NCBI GenBank assembly: GCA_036768485.1 | Contig: JAVLUZ010000705.1 | Location: forward strand, 227,409-291,408 | DNA: 64,000 nt | Reading direction: 5' to 3' | From: Mermis nigrescens | Lineage: Eukaryota; Nematoda; Enoplea; Mermithida; Mermithidae | Shown: one piece after another, positions 24,126 through 36,386 of the stretch | How the letters are laid out: every line of letters starts with the position of its first letter | How positions within the stretch are numbered: the first letter of the stretch is position 1 | Notes under the pieces: generated by a model | Database searches by the model: none | Told to the model about the DNA's origin: nothing | What the model saw: the letters and a program-made list of their open reading frames with translations, nothing else | Program-made: the position numbers and the translations under genes

Positions 24126-25025
24126 TTGGGATGTGCCGAGTCCGCTTTTTCAAAAACTCGAGTCCGGGTCCAAAATTTCAAGAAAGTCGTGTCCGGGTCC
24201 AAACAAGCTGGATACGATCGGGTCCGGATCCAATGTATAGCATGTGATATGCCGTTGCATTGAAAGTGATTGCTTGATTTTCAATTTATTGTGTATGTAC
24301 TTATATTTCTGCGGTAATCACCAAAATTGAGAAAATTTATTTTAATGCGTTCATGCGCGACAAACCTATTTTGATGTAGGTACAAATTTTGCGTTTCTTG
24401 ATTATGATGATAAAGCATTTTAAAAATTAAGTGATTCGGTGAAATTCTTTGTACATAATTTTCACGCTTTTAACTCTTTGCAACCTTTTTGAGGACAAAC
24501 AATGCAAAAACTTACTTTAGAAATCGGACGCGAAGTGCTTAGATCTAAAATTTTTCTCGCTTTTAAATCAAATTTGTAGCTTTCTGAAGATAAGCAAAAC
24601 AGGAATTATATCTGTCGCAAACCCCCAAAAAAGTCCGGCTTTTCATCCATGTACATAAGCTCAGAATCTCGATGTTCTGTGTAGACATACATATATAGCA
24701 CGAGAATTACGGGGGAATGAAACCGGAAAAAAATTATTTCTTGGCTCAAAAATGGCAAATACGCGTCAAAAACATCAATTTTTGTTTCTGACGATGTTCT
24801 TTCTAGAACGTAAAAACATAAAAAATAAAAAGGCAAGAAACAGATTTTATATGAATTATTAAGGAAATCGAAAAGAAAATCGCAGGTTGGACCCAGCGGA
24901 TCCGTCCGGGTACAAATTGCAATTTTCTTTTCTTTCCACAGATATAGCGATTTCCTTAATAATTCATAGAAAATCTGCTAATTTTGGTCGGGTATCCGAC
25001 CATCCGAGCACCCGGCACATTCCTA
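24126..25025. mobile_element. hAT-like element, ATGTGCC-type ends
   Basis: Left TTGGGATGTGCCGAGTCCG, right (reversed) TAGGAATGTGCCGGGTGC, the same TIR type as 54644-55705. GTCCGGGTCC motifs repeat near the left end. A piece of M3 (CAAATACGCGTCAAAAACATC) lies at 24740-24800. TSD decayed. Confidence 0.65.
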
Positions 25026-25124
25026 CATACTACATACATATGCTGCATACAACGAAGAATGGCCATACATGGCTATAGTCCGTTTCATTTATCCGAGGGC
25101 TTTTTCAGTAATCTTTTCTGGGTT

Positions 25125-26053
25125 TACGGTAAGGCGTCTTGTATTAATTCATGGTTCAGTAAAGAACTTCGGAGAAGTTCTATAGAAGTTCTATAGAAGT
25201 TCGATAAAGATCTTTGAAGAAGTTCTATAGATGTTCTATAGAAGTTCGATAGAGAACTTCAAAGAAGATCTACGGAAGACTGTCGAATTTTGAAGAAGTT
25301 CCATAGAAGTTCGATAAAGAACTTCGAAGAAGTTCTATAGAAGTTCGATAAAGAACTTTGATCGAAGTTCTATAGAAGACTGTTTAACTTCGATAACACG
25401 CTAATCGAAGTTCGATAAATTTTCAATAGAACTTAGATAGAATGCACATCGAAGTTCGCCTAACATCTTGACGAAGTGCTGCAAATATTTAATAGAACTT
25501 CGATGTTGTGCAAATCGAAGTTCGGCCTAAGTTCGACAAACCTTTTATAGAACTTCGACAGTGAGCAAATCGAAGTTCGACAGATCTTCTATAGAACTTC
25601 AACGAACATACAAGTTGAAGTTCTAAGAGACCAAAAAATGAGGTCATAGAACTCTGAGTGAGCAAACAGCAAGGGTCATTAAAATTTTAATAGGTACCAT
25701 AGCTCCTAATACATGCTTCCTTGTTGAATAATAACCTTGAATTGTATTGATTTTCGGTATCCCATTTCCGAGTCATGTGAAACAGACTACAATTAATGCA
25801 TGCGCCTACATAATTCATGCTCATCTTTATTGGCGATAGCATGACCTTGCACTCATCTGTTTAGCGACCCAAAGACGTTTTTCTATACGCACCTTCAAAA
25901 CGTTCTCGCTAGAAAAAGATCTACGACTTGACTTGATTGACATTTCGAGATCCAGAAAGATGTTTAATTGCAAGAAATGGAATAAAGGCAAAGCTTTTTT
26001 TGCAAGCATAAATCGATAAAATCTAAGCTCACTCTTATGTTTAATCGAGGACT
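25125..26053 (+). repeat. Left arm, part 1, of the large inverted duplication
   Basis: Holds about 500 bp of irregular tandem repeat of AGAACTTCGATAGAAGTTC-type units, then unique sequence to TTTAATCGAGGA. Matched inverted by 32170-33365. The unique part is about 85-90 percent similar by eye. Confidence 0.85.
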
Positions 26054-26439
26054 AGCAAATGGGGCGCTTCGCTGCCCCATCTGCGAGAGTGTTTGTAAAC
26101 AAATAATATCTTAACCAGTAATTAGTATAAAAAATTGAATGACTCTGCAATGGATCGGCGAGCGGTTTTTATATTTTTGTCTGTGACACGAAGCCTTATA
26201 TATTCTGTTTCATATTATTTTATGCGTACATAGATTTTATTATTTTTAGAATTATAATAGCTGAGCTGAGCTGCCCGGCGTTGCGCGGGCTGCACTTAGG
26301 CCTGATAACTGTATGGGATTGAGATGTCTCTTGTATTTTTTTATTTTTCGGGACTTTTGATGTTTTTGTATATTTTTAAAAAAATTGTTGGAAAAACCAT
26401 ATTGTATTTTTTAAATTTTTCAAAACTGTCTTTTATCAA

Positions 26440-27045
26440 CCATTTCTTTGATTAAATCCATATTTTTGACGTTATAGAATGGTTCTGAGAATTCTTTATC
26501 CTAAATCATATTTTTGATGTTCTGGGATGTTCTGGAAATTATACCATTAGATGGTTTGGGATGTTTAAAAATTTTGTTTGATCATAACCATATTTTTAAC
26601 TTTTGGAATATTAAAAGAGTTTCTGGTCCAAAACCATACTTTTGATGTTTTTGAAGGTTTAAAAATTTTTTTGGTCAAAACCATATTTTTGATGTTTTAG
26701 GGTGTTTAAAAATTTTTTGGTCAAAACGATTTTTTTGATGTTTCGGGATGTTCAAAGATTTTTTTGGTGCACACCATATTTTTGATAATTTGGGACACCT
26801 ATCTTACAGCACAGGATATGTTAAAGCACTTTTACATTATCGACACATCCATGCTTTGAAGCACATTTGATGTTCTGGGATGTTCTGGAAATTTGTTTAA
26901 TCAAACCCGTATTTTTGATGTTTTGGGATGTTTTGGAAAATGTTTTTCGTCAAACCATATTTTTGATGTTTTAGGATGTTTTGGAAAATTTTTTTGGTCA
27001 AACCATATTTTTGATATTTTAAAAATTTTTTGTTTGTTGTAGCGA
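26440..27045. repeat. Satellite array, about 48-bp period
   Basis: About ten diverged copies of CATATTTTTGATGTTTTGGG followed by TTTTTGGTCAAAAC. Confidence 0.85.
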
Positions 27046-27049
27046 AGGG

Positions 27050-27700
27050 TGTCATATATCACGTGATATCTCATATCACTCATATGTTATAGCTGATGGT
27101 ATCTCCTATCTTATATCACTGCATGTTATGGCACAGACAGGGTATCAATATCACACCTATCTTATAGCATTGCCTATCTTGTAGCACAGGGTATCTTATA
27201 TCCCATCCTATCTTATAGCATTACCTATCTTGCAGCTCGGGGTATCTTATATCACTTCCTATCTTATAGCATTGCCTATCTTGTAGCACAGGGTATCTTT
27301 TATCACGTTCTATCTTAGTAGAAGCGACTGTTCACTAAGTAAGAGTTTTGAAAAATCAGCTTATTTTATGGTATGTTTTAAACTTTAAGTTTCTCTTTGT
27401 TTACAACTCGCTTTGAAAAGCTCATTTTTCAAAACGTTCTATCTTATAGCATTGCCTATCTTGTAGCACGGGGTATCTTATATCACGTCACATCTTATAG
27501 TATTGCCTATCCAGTAGCACAGGATATCTTATATCCCATCCTATCTTATAGCATTGCCTATCTTGTAGCATGGGTGTCTTTTATCACGTCCTATCTTATA
27601 GCATTGCCTATCCTGTAGCACAGGTATCTATCACATCCTATTGTATAGCATTGCTTATCTTGTAGCACACGGTATCTTATTTCATGTCCTATCTTATAGC
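27050..27700. repeat. Satellite array, about 51-bp period
   Basis: Units built from TATCTTATAGCATTGCCTAT, CTTGTAGCACAGGGTATC and TTATATCAC. Interrupted at about 27316-27436 by a piece related to the foldback arms of 18.7 kb. Confidence 0.88.
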
Positions 27701-29172
27701 CAGGCATGTAGCTGTGGGGGACTTGGGGGGGGGGGTGCGGACCCGCCCGAATTTCAGAAAAAACCATAATTCGAAAATAGTGTAAACCGAGTTTTGCTCC
27801 TTTTTTAAAATTTTGCGAAAAACCGGCCATGTCCCAAAAAATGCTATGCTTAAGCATAGGGCTGCCTCCCGCTCCACCCCTGTATAGGGTGACTGGGTGG
27901 TGTTGATCAAATTTTAATGTCGCTACGGATCCTTCCCCGGTAGGCCGACCTCGGTTCAAAACGTCAGCCCACCAACTATTATTGAGCCGAAGCCAATTTC
28001 GAACAAACAGACATACAGACAAACAAACTTTCACAATTCACATTTATTGCTCGATTGAATAAAAATTACAGTACATATTGTTTATGGTCATTTGCGAATT
28101 GTGCATAGAAGGATCAAGATTTATAGTACCTACCTACATATATAATTCAATTATTATTTTATGTGCATTTTGTGAGTGCTTTCCATTAAGCAACGACTCA
28201 TTCCATTTTGCTCTGTCTTCTTTTGCCTCGTTCTTCCGTTTATGAGGCAACTCAACGGCAAAACTGCGTACAATGGTCAACTTTGCCCTCATTGTAAACA
28301 AATGCAAAAAGTTGCATATTAAATTAGCCGCTAGAAGCAAAAACATTTGGATTTGTATTTTCGAAAGCCGCAGTTTGCGGCTTTCTTTCGAAAGCCGTAT
28401 GTTTGCTGCTTTCGATTGCTTCGCATTAAATTTCACGCGCGCTGGTTTACAAGGTCAAAAATTTTGACTTGGTGCAAGCTCTTTTTCAGTGATTAATCAT
28501 GTTTATAAGTACCCGTACGTGATTTCCTTTCAGCCCGTCTCATACATGTTTCATGATGCCAGATCGTATATTTAAAGTAGCGAATATGGAATCAGCGGTC
28601 CCAGAAACCCCAGGGGCCAAATTTTGGAAGCAACAGTCAATCTGTGCTTCTGCAAAAAGACAAAAACCTAAATTTTACGCTATGCATAGGGTACCTTTGG
28701 GCTCCCGTACCTCAAAAACCAATCCGTGAATTTTCTTCAAATTCTACATTAAGGTCAGTCATAAGACATCCAATAATTGGTGAGAACTTTAAAAAAATTT
28801 ATCCGCTCCAATTTGAGATATTTGATAAAATACACTTGTAAATTACGTTTTTTCTTACGGCATCACATCAGTTTACACTGTAGTGTAAAGTGGTTTACAC
28901 CAGTCGATAGCGCATAAAAAGTTGATCTAGGGTGGCTTTAAAATTTTACCCTGCGGCAATTGCATAAGCGGCTAGAGCTACCAAAACCTTTTACATAATT
29001 CCGTAGTTTCCGGGTTTCAGGAGTCCGATTGAGCCATTTTAATCAAAAAATCGTAATTAGCGCCCGAGAATACCCATTGAGTGAAAATATAAGTATCACA
29101 AAATTATCCAGTAAAAACTTTTTTGCCTCACAGACACACACACACTTACACACAACTCGAAATTAATATTAT

Positions 29173-29525
29173 AGATTTTTAATCTGAAATTTAATTTTGT
29201 CATTTTCAACCAAACTTTTACAGCTATAAACAAAGCAGCACAATTGCGATTTAAATTCTAAAATTTGATGAGCGATATTTTTCCAATTTATAACGCTGGT
29301 TTGAATAAAGGAGCTCTTTTCTAATATTTAGTCTTGGCTTAATTTTATGATCCCTCAAAAAATGTTTTAAGTTCGGAAACTTCAATTTTAAAATTTTACG
29401 ACAATTTTAATTTTAAAAAATTGTTTTTGCACGGCATATTATATTTAAAAAATGTAATAACTTTGAAATTTGTATTGAAATTTTAATTTTAAATGCCTTT
29501 TAAAATATTAACAATTTTTTAAATG
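29173..29525 (+). repeat. Left arm, part 2, of the inverted duplication
   Basis: TTTTTAATCTGAAATTTAAT onward matches 31840-32190 in reverse complement, including AACCAAACTTT, GCAGCACAATTGCGATTTAA and GATCCCTC. Confidence 0.85.
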
Positions 29526-29547
29526 AAGATGAAAGCAACTGTGTAGG

Positions 29548-29714
29548 TATAGTCGGTTTGATGCAAGTTCGGTCGTTTTAAAACTATTTCCGGCACTGGC
29601 AGATTTCGATTTTAGCATTTATCTGATCTGATGTATAATTATCGTGAACCTCGGCTTAGTGTCGATTAAAATTCTTAGAATTTATGCACGAAGTTATTAG
29701 TGAAACCGATTAGG
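29548..29714. mobile_element. Small TIR element (TAGTCTGTTTC family, diverged)
   Basis: TATAGTCGGTTTGATGC..GTGAAACCGATTA. Internally similar to 47365-47525 (TAGCATT..GATGTATAATTATCGT, TGTCGAT.AAAATTCTTAGAA). Confidence 0.65.
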
Positions 29715-29719
29715 TACCT

Positions 29720-30977
29720 ACAATGTTTACAAAGCTGACATGCGCTATGCAGTAAGAAATATGTATAGGTATAGATAATTAATGAGCACAGCTTTTTTGC
29801 ACATTAAGTACACTATATGTAATTCGGCTCTTTACTGTGTGTATTCGACGCTAAAAGCAGCATGTAGGGAGCGCACATTATGCTATATATCATTCCTAGT
29901 GCTTAATGTCGTTCGTGCCTAATAATGGGGTTGAGGTTGGCTGCTTTGACAGAAATCTATCCTACTGTAGTTCCACGTATTTGAGGACGAGGTCAACATC
30001 ACAAACCTACATACATGTACGAGTATATGTACGCACTCCATGCAGGAGTGCGTATGTACACACTCCGTGCAGGCAGGCCGCTAATAAGGCATAAATTGTT
30101 TCATCCTGAGTGGAGAAAAAAATCTGTTTTTCTTCCTCATAACGTAGTATGGTGGCAGGGCCTAAAGGTATAGTCTACAAAAGGAAGTTCCGGAATGAAA
30201 TTGGGAAACTTTATTCAGGTAGCCAATTTTAATTAATTGACTGAATTAGAAAAAGGATGGGTATACAATATGCGAGATGGTCAAAAACAAGATGGAAAAA
30301 TCAAATTTTTATTTTATTGTCTCGTGAACTAGGCGAAATTAAATTGAAATAAAAGAAAGTCAGCACTCAAGAAAGTGTAGGCTGAAAATTTTTCGATATA
30401 CGTATGTTGTGCCTGATTTTCGGTTTTTTGACAAATGTCCTCAATTCAAAAACAACTTTAGAATAAATATGTCTTTATAGAATAACTATGTTGAATTTTT
30501 TACAATCAAATTCAATTAACAAACCATTTTCACTGTTTTAACATGTGTTTTGAACCTTTAATGGTTTGCTTTATGATTTTCGGAGTCTTATCAATTAGAA
30601 GAAAATTGTTCAATTAAACACATTACGTCGACATGGATGCATTAAATGAATGAGAACATCGGCTAATTGGCTTGACTACGAATAAAATGCCTGTTCGTTA
30701 GGTTGGGTTCCTAGAAAATATCGGTTCTTGCCTTTCATATGAAAATTTTTACCTGCGCGTAAGTCGGACGGACTGTGTGTTCTGTCCGTTTGACCATCAG
30801 TATAGCATCTTGCCTTGAATAAGCATTGCCTACACATGCCACGATGACATATCCAATGACCCCTGCCCCATCGTGATGTCCTTTCTACTCGCCATTGTTT
30901 GATTCAACTCATAAATCAACTCAAGCGCACATTCATGATTTGCTATACAGTGTAATACTAGCGAACTGAGATGTCGC
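29720..30977. other. Unassigned spacer of the inverted duplication
   Basis: Includes an imperfect repeat of GTATGTACGCACTCC/GTATGTACACACTCC near 30020-30070. No gene seen. Confidence 0.4.
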
Positions 30978-31645
30978 CATACCTGGGCATGGCGGGTTTT
31001 GGGGTATGCGTATGCACCCCAGAGGGTATGCGTATGCACCCCCCAGAAACCAAATCTGGAGGGGGTGCACGGTATGTGGTCACCTCCAGAATTTAATTTT
31101 TAAAATTTTTTTCGTTTTGTTTCCGCAATTTTTTGTGGCCAATGGATAGTGCTCGATGAGAAACGTGTTTTTTCGTCATAACACTCATACCTGGGCGTGG
31201 GACGGTGGGTAGGGAAGGGGGTATGCACTCACCCCAGAATTCAATTTTTGAATTTTTTTTTGTTTTTTTCGCTATTTTGTGATGCCAATGGATAGTGCTT
31301 GATGAGAAACGTTGAAAAATGGTGTTTTTCGCCATACCGTGCACCCCCCAGATTTTTTGACCTTTGAAAAAATCTTGCACCCCCAGAACTTTGGTGCCGC
31401 CCATACCTGGGAGTGGAGGGGTTTGGGAGGTATGCACCCCCGAGAAACCAAAATACCTCTCCCGAATTCGATTTTTGAATTTTTTTTGTCTTTTTCACAA
31501 GTTTTTGATGTTAATGGATAGTTCTCGATAAGAAACGTTGAAAAAATGTTTTCCGCCATATCACTATTTTTAAGGCCATTTTTTGACCTTTGAAAAAATC
31601 TTGCACTCCACCTCACTCCCGGAACTTTGGTGGCGCCCACCTATG
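30978..31645. mobile_element. Compound M1 element
   Basis: 668 bp built from at least three M1 modules in the same orientation (starts CATACCTGGGCATGG, CATACCTGGGCGTGG and CATACCTGGGAGTGG). Outer flanks GATGTCGC (30970-30977) and GTAGTCGC (31646-31653) match at 6 of 8 bases. Open frames through it are fortuitous. Confidence 0.75.
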
Positions 31646-31834
31646 GTAGTCGCCACTATAACGAAAAATAAAATTAAAATGGACATTCAAGTCTAAACAT
31701 TTTCTCAGATGCAATAGCTTCAAACGCGATTGTGATCTAGAATTTATAATTCCAACCACACATTTAGAAACTGATTTTAATTTGATATCAGAAGTCCAGA
31801 CTTAACACTAATGAACTAAATACTTAAGCTAGCT

Positions 31835-33365
31835 TGTAAAAACAATATTTTTTCAAATTTTACGCGTCTAAAATTGAAATTTCAATATGAAGTTTAGAGT
31901 TATTACATTTTTGATAATATAATATACCTACAAAAACAATTTTTTGGAATTAAAATTTTTGTAAAATTTCAAAATTTTTTTGAACTTAAAACTTTTTTCG
32001 AGGGATCATAAAAATTAAGCTAAGACTAAATATTAGAAAATAGCTCCTTCATTCCAACCAGCGTTATAAATTGGAAAAATATCGCTGATCTAATTTTAGA
32101 ATTTAAATCGCAATTGTGCTGCTTTGTGTATACCTGTAAAGTTTGGTTGAAAATGACAAAATTAAATTTCAGATTAAAAATCCTCGATTAAACATAAAGT
32201 GTGTGCTTTGATTTTATCGATTTATGCTTGCAAAAAAGCTTTGCCTTGTTCCATTTCTTGCAATCAAACATCTTTTCTGGATTTCCAATTGTCAATCAAG
32301 TCAAGTCGTAGATCTTTTTCTAGCGAGAACGCTTTGAAGGTGCATATAGAAAAACGTCTTTGGGTCGCTAAGCAGATGAGTGCAAGGTCAAGGTATCGCC
32401 AATAAAGATGAGCATAAATTATGTAGGCGCATACATTAATTACAGTCATAAGTGGGCAGCACCGAAATTCTGGGGGGGGTGAAAAAATTTTAAAAGGTCA
32501 AAAAATGGTCTTAAAAGTGGTCGTATGGCAAAAAAAAACACCATTTTTCGACGTTTCTCATCAAGCTCTATCCAATGGCATCAAAAAATTGTTAAAAAAG
32601 CAAAAATTTTTTTTTCTGGGGGGGAGGGGATGGTATTTTGATTGCTGGGGGGGGGTATTTCAAGTTCTGGGGGTGTGTAGCCCCAAACCCCCAGCTGCCC
32701 ATGTGTGATTACAGTCTGTTTCACATGACTCGAAATGGGATACCCAAAATCAATACAATTCAAGGTTATTATTCAACAAGGAAGCATGTATTAGGAGCTA
32801 TGTATAGGTACTTAGGTACCTATTAAAATTTAAATGACTCTTGCTTTTTGCTCACTCAAAGTTCTATGACGTCATTTTTTGGTCGCCTAGAACTTCGACT
32901 TGTACGTTTGTTGAAATTCTATAAAGATCTGTCGAACTTTGATTTGCTCACTTTCGAAGTTCTATAAAAGATTTGCAGCACTTCGTCTCGAATTAGATGA
33001 ACTTCGATGTGCATTCTACCGTAGTTCTATTAAAAATTGATCGAACTTCCATTAGCGTGCTATCGAAGTTCAACAGTGTTTTATAGAACTTCGATCAAAG
33101 TTATTTATCGAACTTCTATAGAACTTATTCGAAATTCTTTATCGAACTTCTCATGTAACTTCTTCGAAGTTCTGTATCGAACTTCTATAGAACTTCTTCG
33201 AAGTTCGACAGTCTTCCATAGAACTTCTATAGATCTTTTTTGAAGTTCTTTATCGAACTTCTATAGAACTTCTTCGAAGTTTTTATCGAACTTCTATAGA
33301 ACTTCTTTGAAGTTCTTTACTGAACCATGAATTAATACAAGACGCCTAACTGTAGGTAATTTAGA
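31835..33365 (-). repeat. Right arm of the inverted duplication
   Basis: Reverse complement of 25125-26053 joined to 29173-29525. Includes the AACTTCGAAGTTC tandem repeat (about 32870-33320) and ends CTGAACCATGAATTAATACA. Interrupted only by the M1 element at 32447-32707. Confidence 0.85.
32447..32707. mobile_element. M1 element with empty site in the paralogous arm
   Basis: 261 bp, CATAAGTGGGCAGC..CTGCCCATGTGTG. Perfect TSD ATTACAGT at 32439-32446 and 32708-32715. The left arm (near 25790) has the uninterrupted sequence, with the target once as ACTACAAT on the complementary strand. Confidence 0.97.
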
Positions 33366-33537
33366 GATTACTGTAGGTACATAGGAAGGAAGAGCTTTTC
33401 AATAAAATTTTTACGGCTCAATTTATTCTCATCTTCCCAGCGGATCATGCAACATGCGGATGGAATTTGCGCATTCGGCTTGTCATAAATTGACTCTTAA
33501 TTACAGTAGACTAGCATCATTGCCGCAAACTTCAGCT

Positions 33538-33596
33538 TAGCGCAATGGTAGAACGTTGCCGTCGAAGCAACACGGGTTCGATTCCTGCCGCGACTC
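33538..33596 (+). repeat. tRNA-like sequence, probably a SINE head
   Basis: A perfect box A-like TAGCGCAATGGT (33538-33549) and box B GGTTCGATTCC (33575-33585) at tRNA spacing. The anticodon stem GTTGC/GCAAC is perfect, with loop CGTCGAA. The acceptor stem does not pair, the D stem is weak and U33 is replaced by G, so a functional tRNA is unlikely. No clear poly-A or microsatellite tail follows. Confidence 0.55.
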
Positions 33597-33814
33597 TTGA
33601 TGCACTAAGTGTAGTACATCACTGTATGCTGCTTTGGGTTTTTAGAAAAATTTAAAATGACTTCGAAAGTGCTTTAAACTAGTCCGTTAACTTAGATATT
33701 ATACAGTATACCGAGTCAGAGACATATGCCATTACTGCATCAAAATTTTAAACCATTTTTGTAGCCCGATTCTTGCGGATTAATTCAAAAGAAAACCGCA
33801 GTTAAATAAAACAG

Positions 33815-34001
33815 GCTATAGATACAAGAGGACCAGCGGAGCCGACATCGGGTTAGGAATTGAGAATTTAGTAACGAATTCAGGATCTTTTCATAAGAGA
33901 ATACAGAATTGGGATATGTATGAAGAATTTTTTATCAACTACATAGATCCAGAGTATGTGGATTCTATAGAACTACATAAAACGTTTATAAAGGGAGACA
34001 G
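33815..34001 (+). CDS. Candidate internal exon, unidentified gene
   Basis: 187 bp on the plus strand, after AAATAAAACAG and before a strong donor, GACAG|GTATGT. The 61-codon reading (phase 2 start, phase 2 end) has no stop and a balanced composition, containing RTSGADIGLGIENL and KRIQNWDMYEEFF. This is unlike the low-complexity frames elsewhere. It lies just beyond the last recognised COA1-like exon, on the other strand. No neighbouring exon was identified, and I do not recognise the protein. Confidence 0.4.
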
Positions 34002-34279
34002 GTATGTAGGTCGGTAAAGTCTGTAGGTACCTCATTTGTTTTCATACATAGTTTGATAGGTACCTATCTACTTAATTTCAAACGACAACAAACCCACCAT
34101 AAAACCAATCTACTAATTTAATATATAATCATGACAGGTCGTAAATCGTGTAACGCTTTTCGGCTTCTCCAACAAACAAATCGGCACTCCTTACTGTACT
34201 CCTAAAGCAGATTCCTTATAAAATAAAATGGACTTCATTTTGTCCGATAATATAGGTAGGTACATACAAGATGACTTGC

Positions 34280-34380
34280 CTAGTAGCATTAGAAAATCTC
34301 GAACCACTATCGACTTTCTCTTGGTCATAAAAAACGATCAATTTACCATTTTCGATCTCTCCTTTCAATGGGATTGTGAT
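34280..34380 (-). CDS. COA1: COA1-like gene, exon 3 (of those found)
   Basis: Starts after a good acceptor, TTTTTTTCATCAG (AG at 34381-34382). It continues the frame of the previous exon in phase 0 and reads ITIPLKGEIENGKLIVFYDQ, the IPV-x-G-(x)n-G-x-L-Y/V beta segment that follows the helix in COA1/TIM21-type proteins. The 3' boundary is uncertain: ACTAG|GCAAGT fits the rarer GC-AG donor class. Without splicing, the frame runs to a stop at 34216 through sequence that looks intronic (TACCTACC). The last exon, expected to carry the conserved W and final strands, was not found. Confidence 0.6.
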
Positions 34381-34845
34381 CTGATGAAAAAAAGCGCAAA
34401 TATTACATGAGATTCGAAGGGAAGAAACAAAATACCATTTCCGTTTAAGAATAAATAAAAAGACTAAAAAACAAACAAAAAATAAGTAAAATAATAAAAC
34501 CAATAACCAAATGAAAAAGAATTACTACTTCCTCATTATCTTTCCAGTAAGAAATATACCCAATATGAATGTGTCCAATAAAATAAAGACTAAGTAATAC
34601 AATGGATGGAACACTTATCTATGCAGAATCTAGATGAAGTGCAGGTTGCGTAATTCTTTTAAGTAGACAATGCAATTGCGGCGAACAAGCCTTAGGCATA
34701 CAAGTTTTATTTTTAAAAGTATTACGATTGACTCTGGATTATTCGCTTAAACATTAAACTTTCTCTATGAATAACCTAATTTCAGAGCATGGAAAAAAGT
34801 GACAATCTGTAAAGAAGTTAATGTGCACACCTACTCCTATCTACA

Positions 34846-35008
34846 GGGTATGACTCCCCCCAAAGCTGTTCCGTCCCTCCATCCCCCAGTCAGAAAATTT
34901 TTGAACCCCTTCCCCGATTTTCGGAATTTGTGGTAAAAGCTTGGTTTTTGGCCATTCTTATGCGCTTTTTTACTATTTTTGGCTGAAAAATTGGAGGTCA
35001 TTCATAAA
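34846..35008. mobile_element. M2 fragment
   Basis: CCCCAGTCAGAAAATTTTTG..CTGAAAAATTGGAGGTCATTC matches the M2 interior; the ends are lost. It lies within a COA1-like intron. Confidence 0.55.
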
Positions 35009-35837
35009 CCACAATATTCAATGAGTAGAGACCGGATAGTAAAAGGCAGCGCTTTTTTCTGAGAATGGATTTGAAATCAGCCCATTGAGAAAGGAGGAAA
35101 AACATATTTTTAGCGCTCTACCATCTTTCTTTACTCTAATTGCCCTTGTTTTCAATATTTGCCCATATTTTCGCCTAAAATGCATCGTCTGGTAAATTTG
35201 CACCTATTTTTGTAATTTACAGCAAAAATATACTCAGAAAGTGGAAGAATCGCTTTGTTTTAAAATACATTATGTTTTACTGTGTTTTCCAGTAGGTGAA
35301 AGCACATTAAATGTTTTTGTAGTCCGTCCAAAATGAAAGTTAGTCAAAATGCTCGAAAGTTAGCAACAATAAGTTGTGTAGTATTCCGAAATAGTTCAAA
35401 ACTGATTCAATCGTTTCCGCGGGACCGAATTACGCAGAATTTTTGGGTGCACCCCACAAGAAAATTGCCGCCAAATTAAAATTTATTACTACGAAACAGT
35501 CATTCATTTCTGACAGTTTTGACACAGCTGAAAGCCAGTTGGATAGTCCAAAAATTTTGAGTTGGACTGGATATGTACACTAATTTATATAAAAACTTCA
35601 CGTTTAAGAACGTTGAAATGATAAAAGCTTCCATGTATGACAAATTTTTCAAAGAACATTTCAATTGTTTGTGAAATTAAAAGTATGTGTGGTTGTAGGA
35701 CAATCAAGACAACAGATATAGCATCTATTGAGCTTCAAGTGTCCTTTTTACACTTAATTTTGGTCTTATTTTTGCCCTTTTCCTTGCACTTTTTTCCTAA
35801 ATTTGCTCATTTTTACTATTTTTGCCCTTAATTATCC

Positions 35838-36199
35838 TGCTGAAGAGGGGGTTGAAACTATGAAGTGCCTTTTTGGGTCCAAAAATGGTAGGTACGCGTC
35901 AAAAACATCGTTGTTTAGCGTTTCTGACGACGCTCTATCTTTCTAGAGCATAAGAACATAAAAACAATACGAAAAAAAATCAAAAAGTTGGAACAAATTG
36001 AACAAAATATAGTCGAAGCATGAGTATAATGGCGCGAAGCGCTGAAAATTTCGCACTTTCGAGCAAATAGATAGCTAAAAATGCTCAAGAAAGCATATTT
36101 CGATAAATTTTAAGAAAATTTTTGGGATAAAAAATCGCCCATTCTAACGGGGGATTAAAATATTTCTGGGGGTGAAACCCCTCCCCCAGATCATGTATG
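35838..36199. mobile_element. M3 element
   Basis: Close match to 11164-11572 over GTGCCTTTTTGGGTCC, CGTTTCTGACGACGC and GAGCAAATAGATAGC. Carries GGCGCGAAGCGCT at 36031-36043. In the second COA1-like intron. Confidence 0.75.
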
Positions 36200-36386
36200 G
36201 TCAGCTTGTATCGATAAAATCTAGCCTCATCAATCGCAAGGCAAAGCATTTCTTACCACTGTTAGCACACATTCGTAAGATGAGTTGAAAATTTTCAAAC
36301 TATCGAAGATTAATGAGGAATTAACAACAAACTATTTCTATCTTTTTCAGTAGTAAAGAAGAAAAATTCACAAATCTGCTCGATAC

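Larger units (their letters stand above)
26054..29172. mobile_element. 3.1-kb insertion in the left arm
   Basis: The right arm reads ATCCTCGATTAAAC without a break where the left arm is split, so this segment is a later insertion. It starts CTAGCAAATGGGGCGCTTCG and ends after CACACACACTTACACAC..ATTATAG, resembling the tails of RTE-like retroposons. It carries two satellites (26440-27700), CCCGGCGTTGCGCGGG at about 26275, another retroposon-like piece at 27700-28030 and TTTACAC motifs near 28900. The open frame at 28134-28436 is not recognised. Confidence 0.6.

Noticed and set aside
28134..28436. 100-codon minus-strand frame as a gene
   Set aside because: It lies in the 3.1-kb repeat insertion and no domain is recognised.
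31093..31640. Several open frames of 85-122 codons on the minus strand
   Set aside because: All lie inside the compound M1 element and change with each MITE copy; no conserved motif.
33538..33596. Functional tRNA gene
   Set aside because: Acceptor stem unpaired, weak D stem, no U33.
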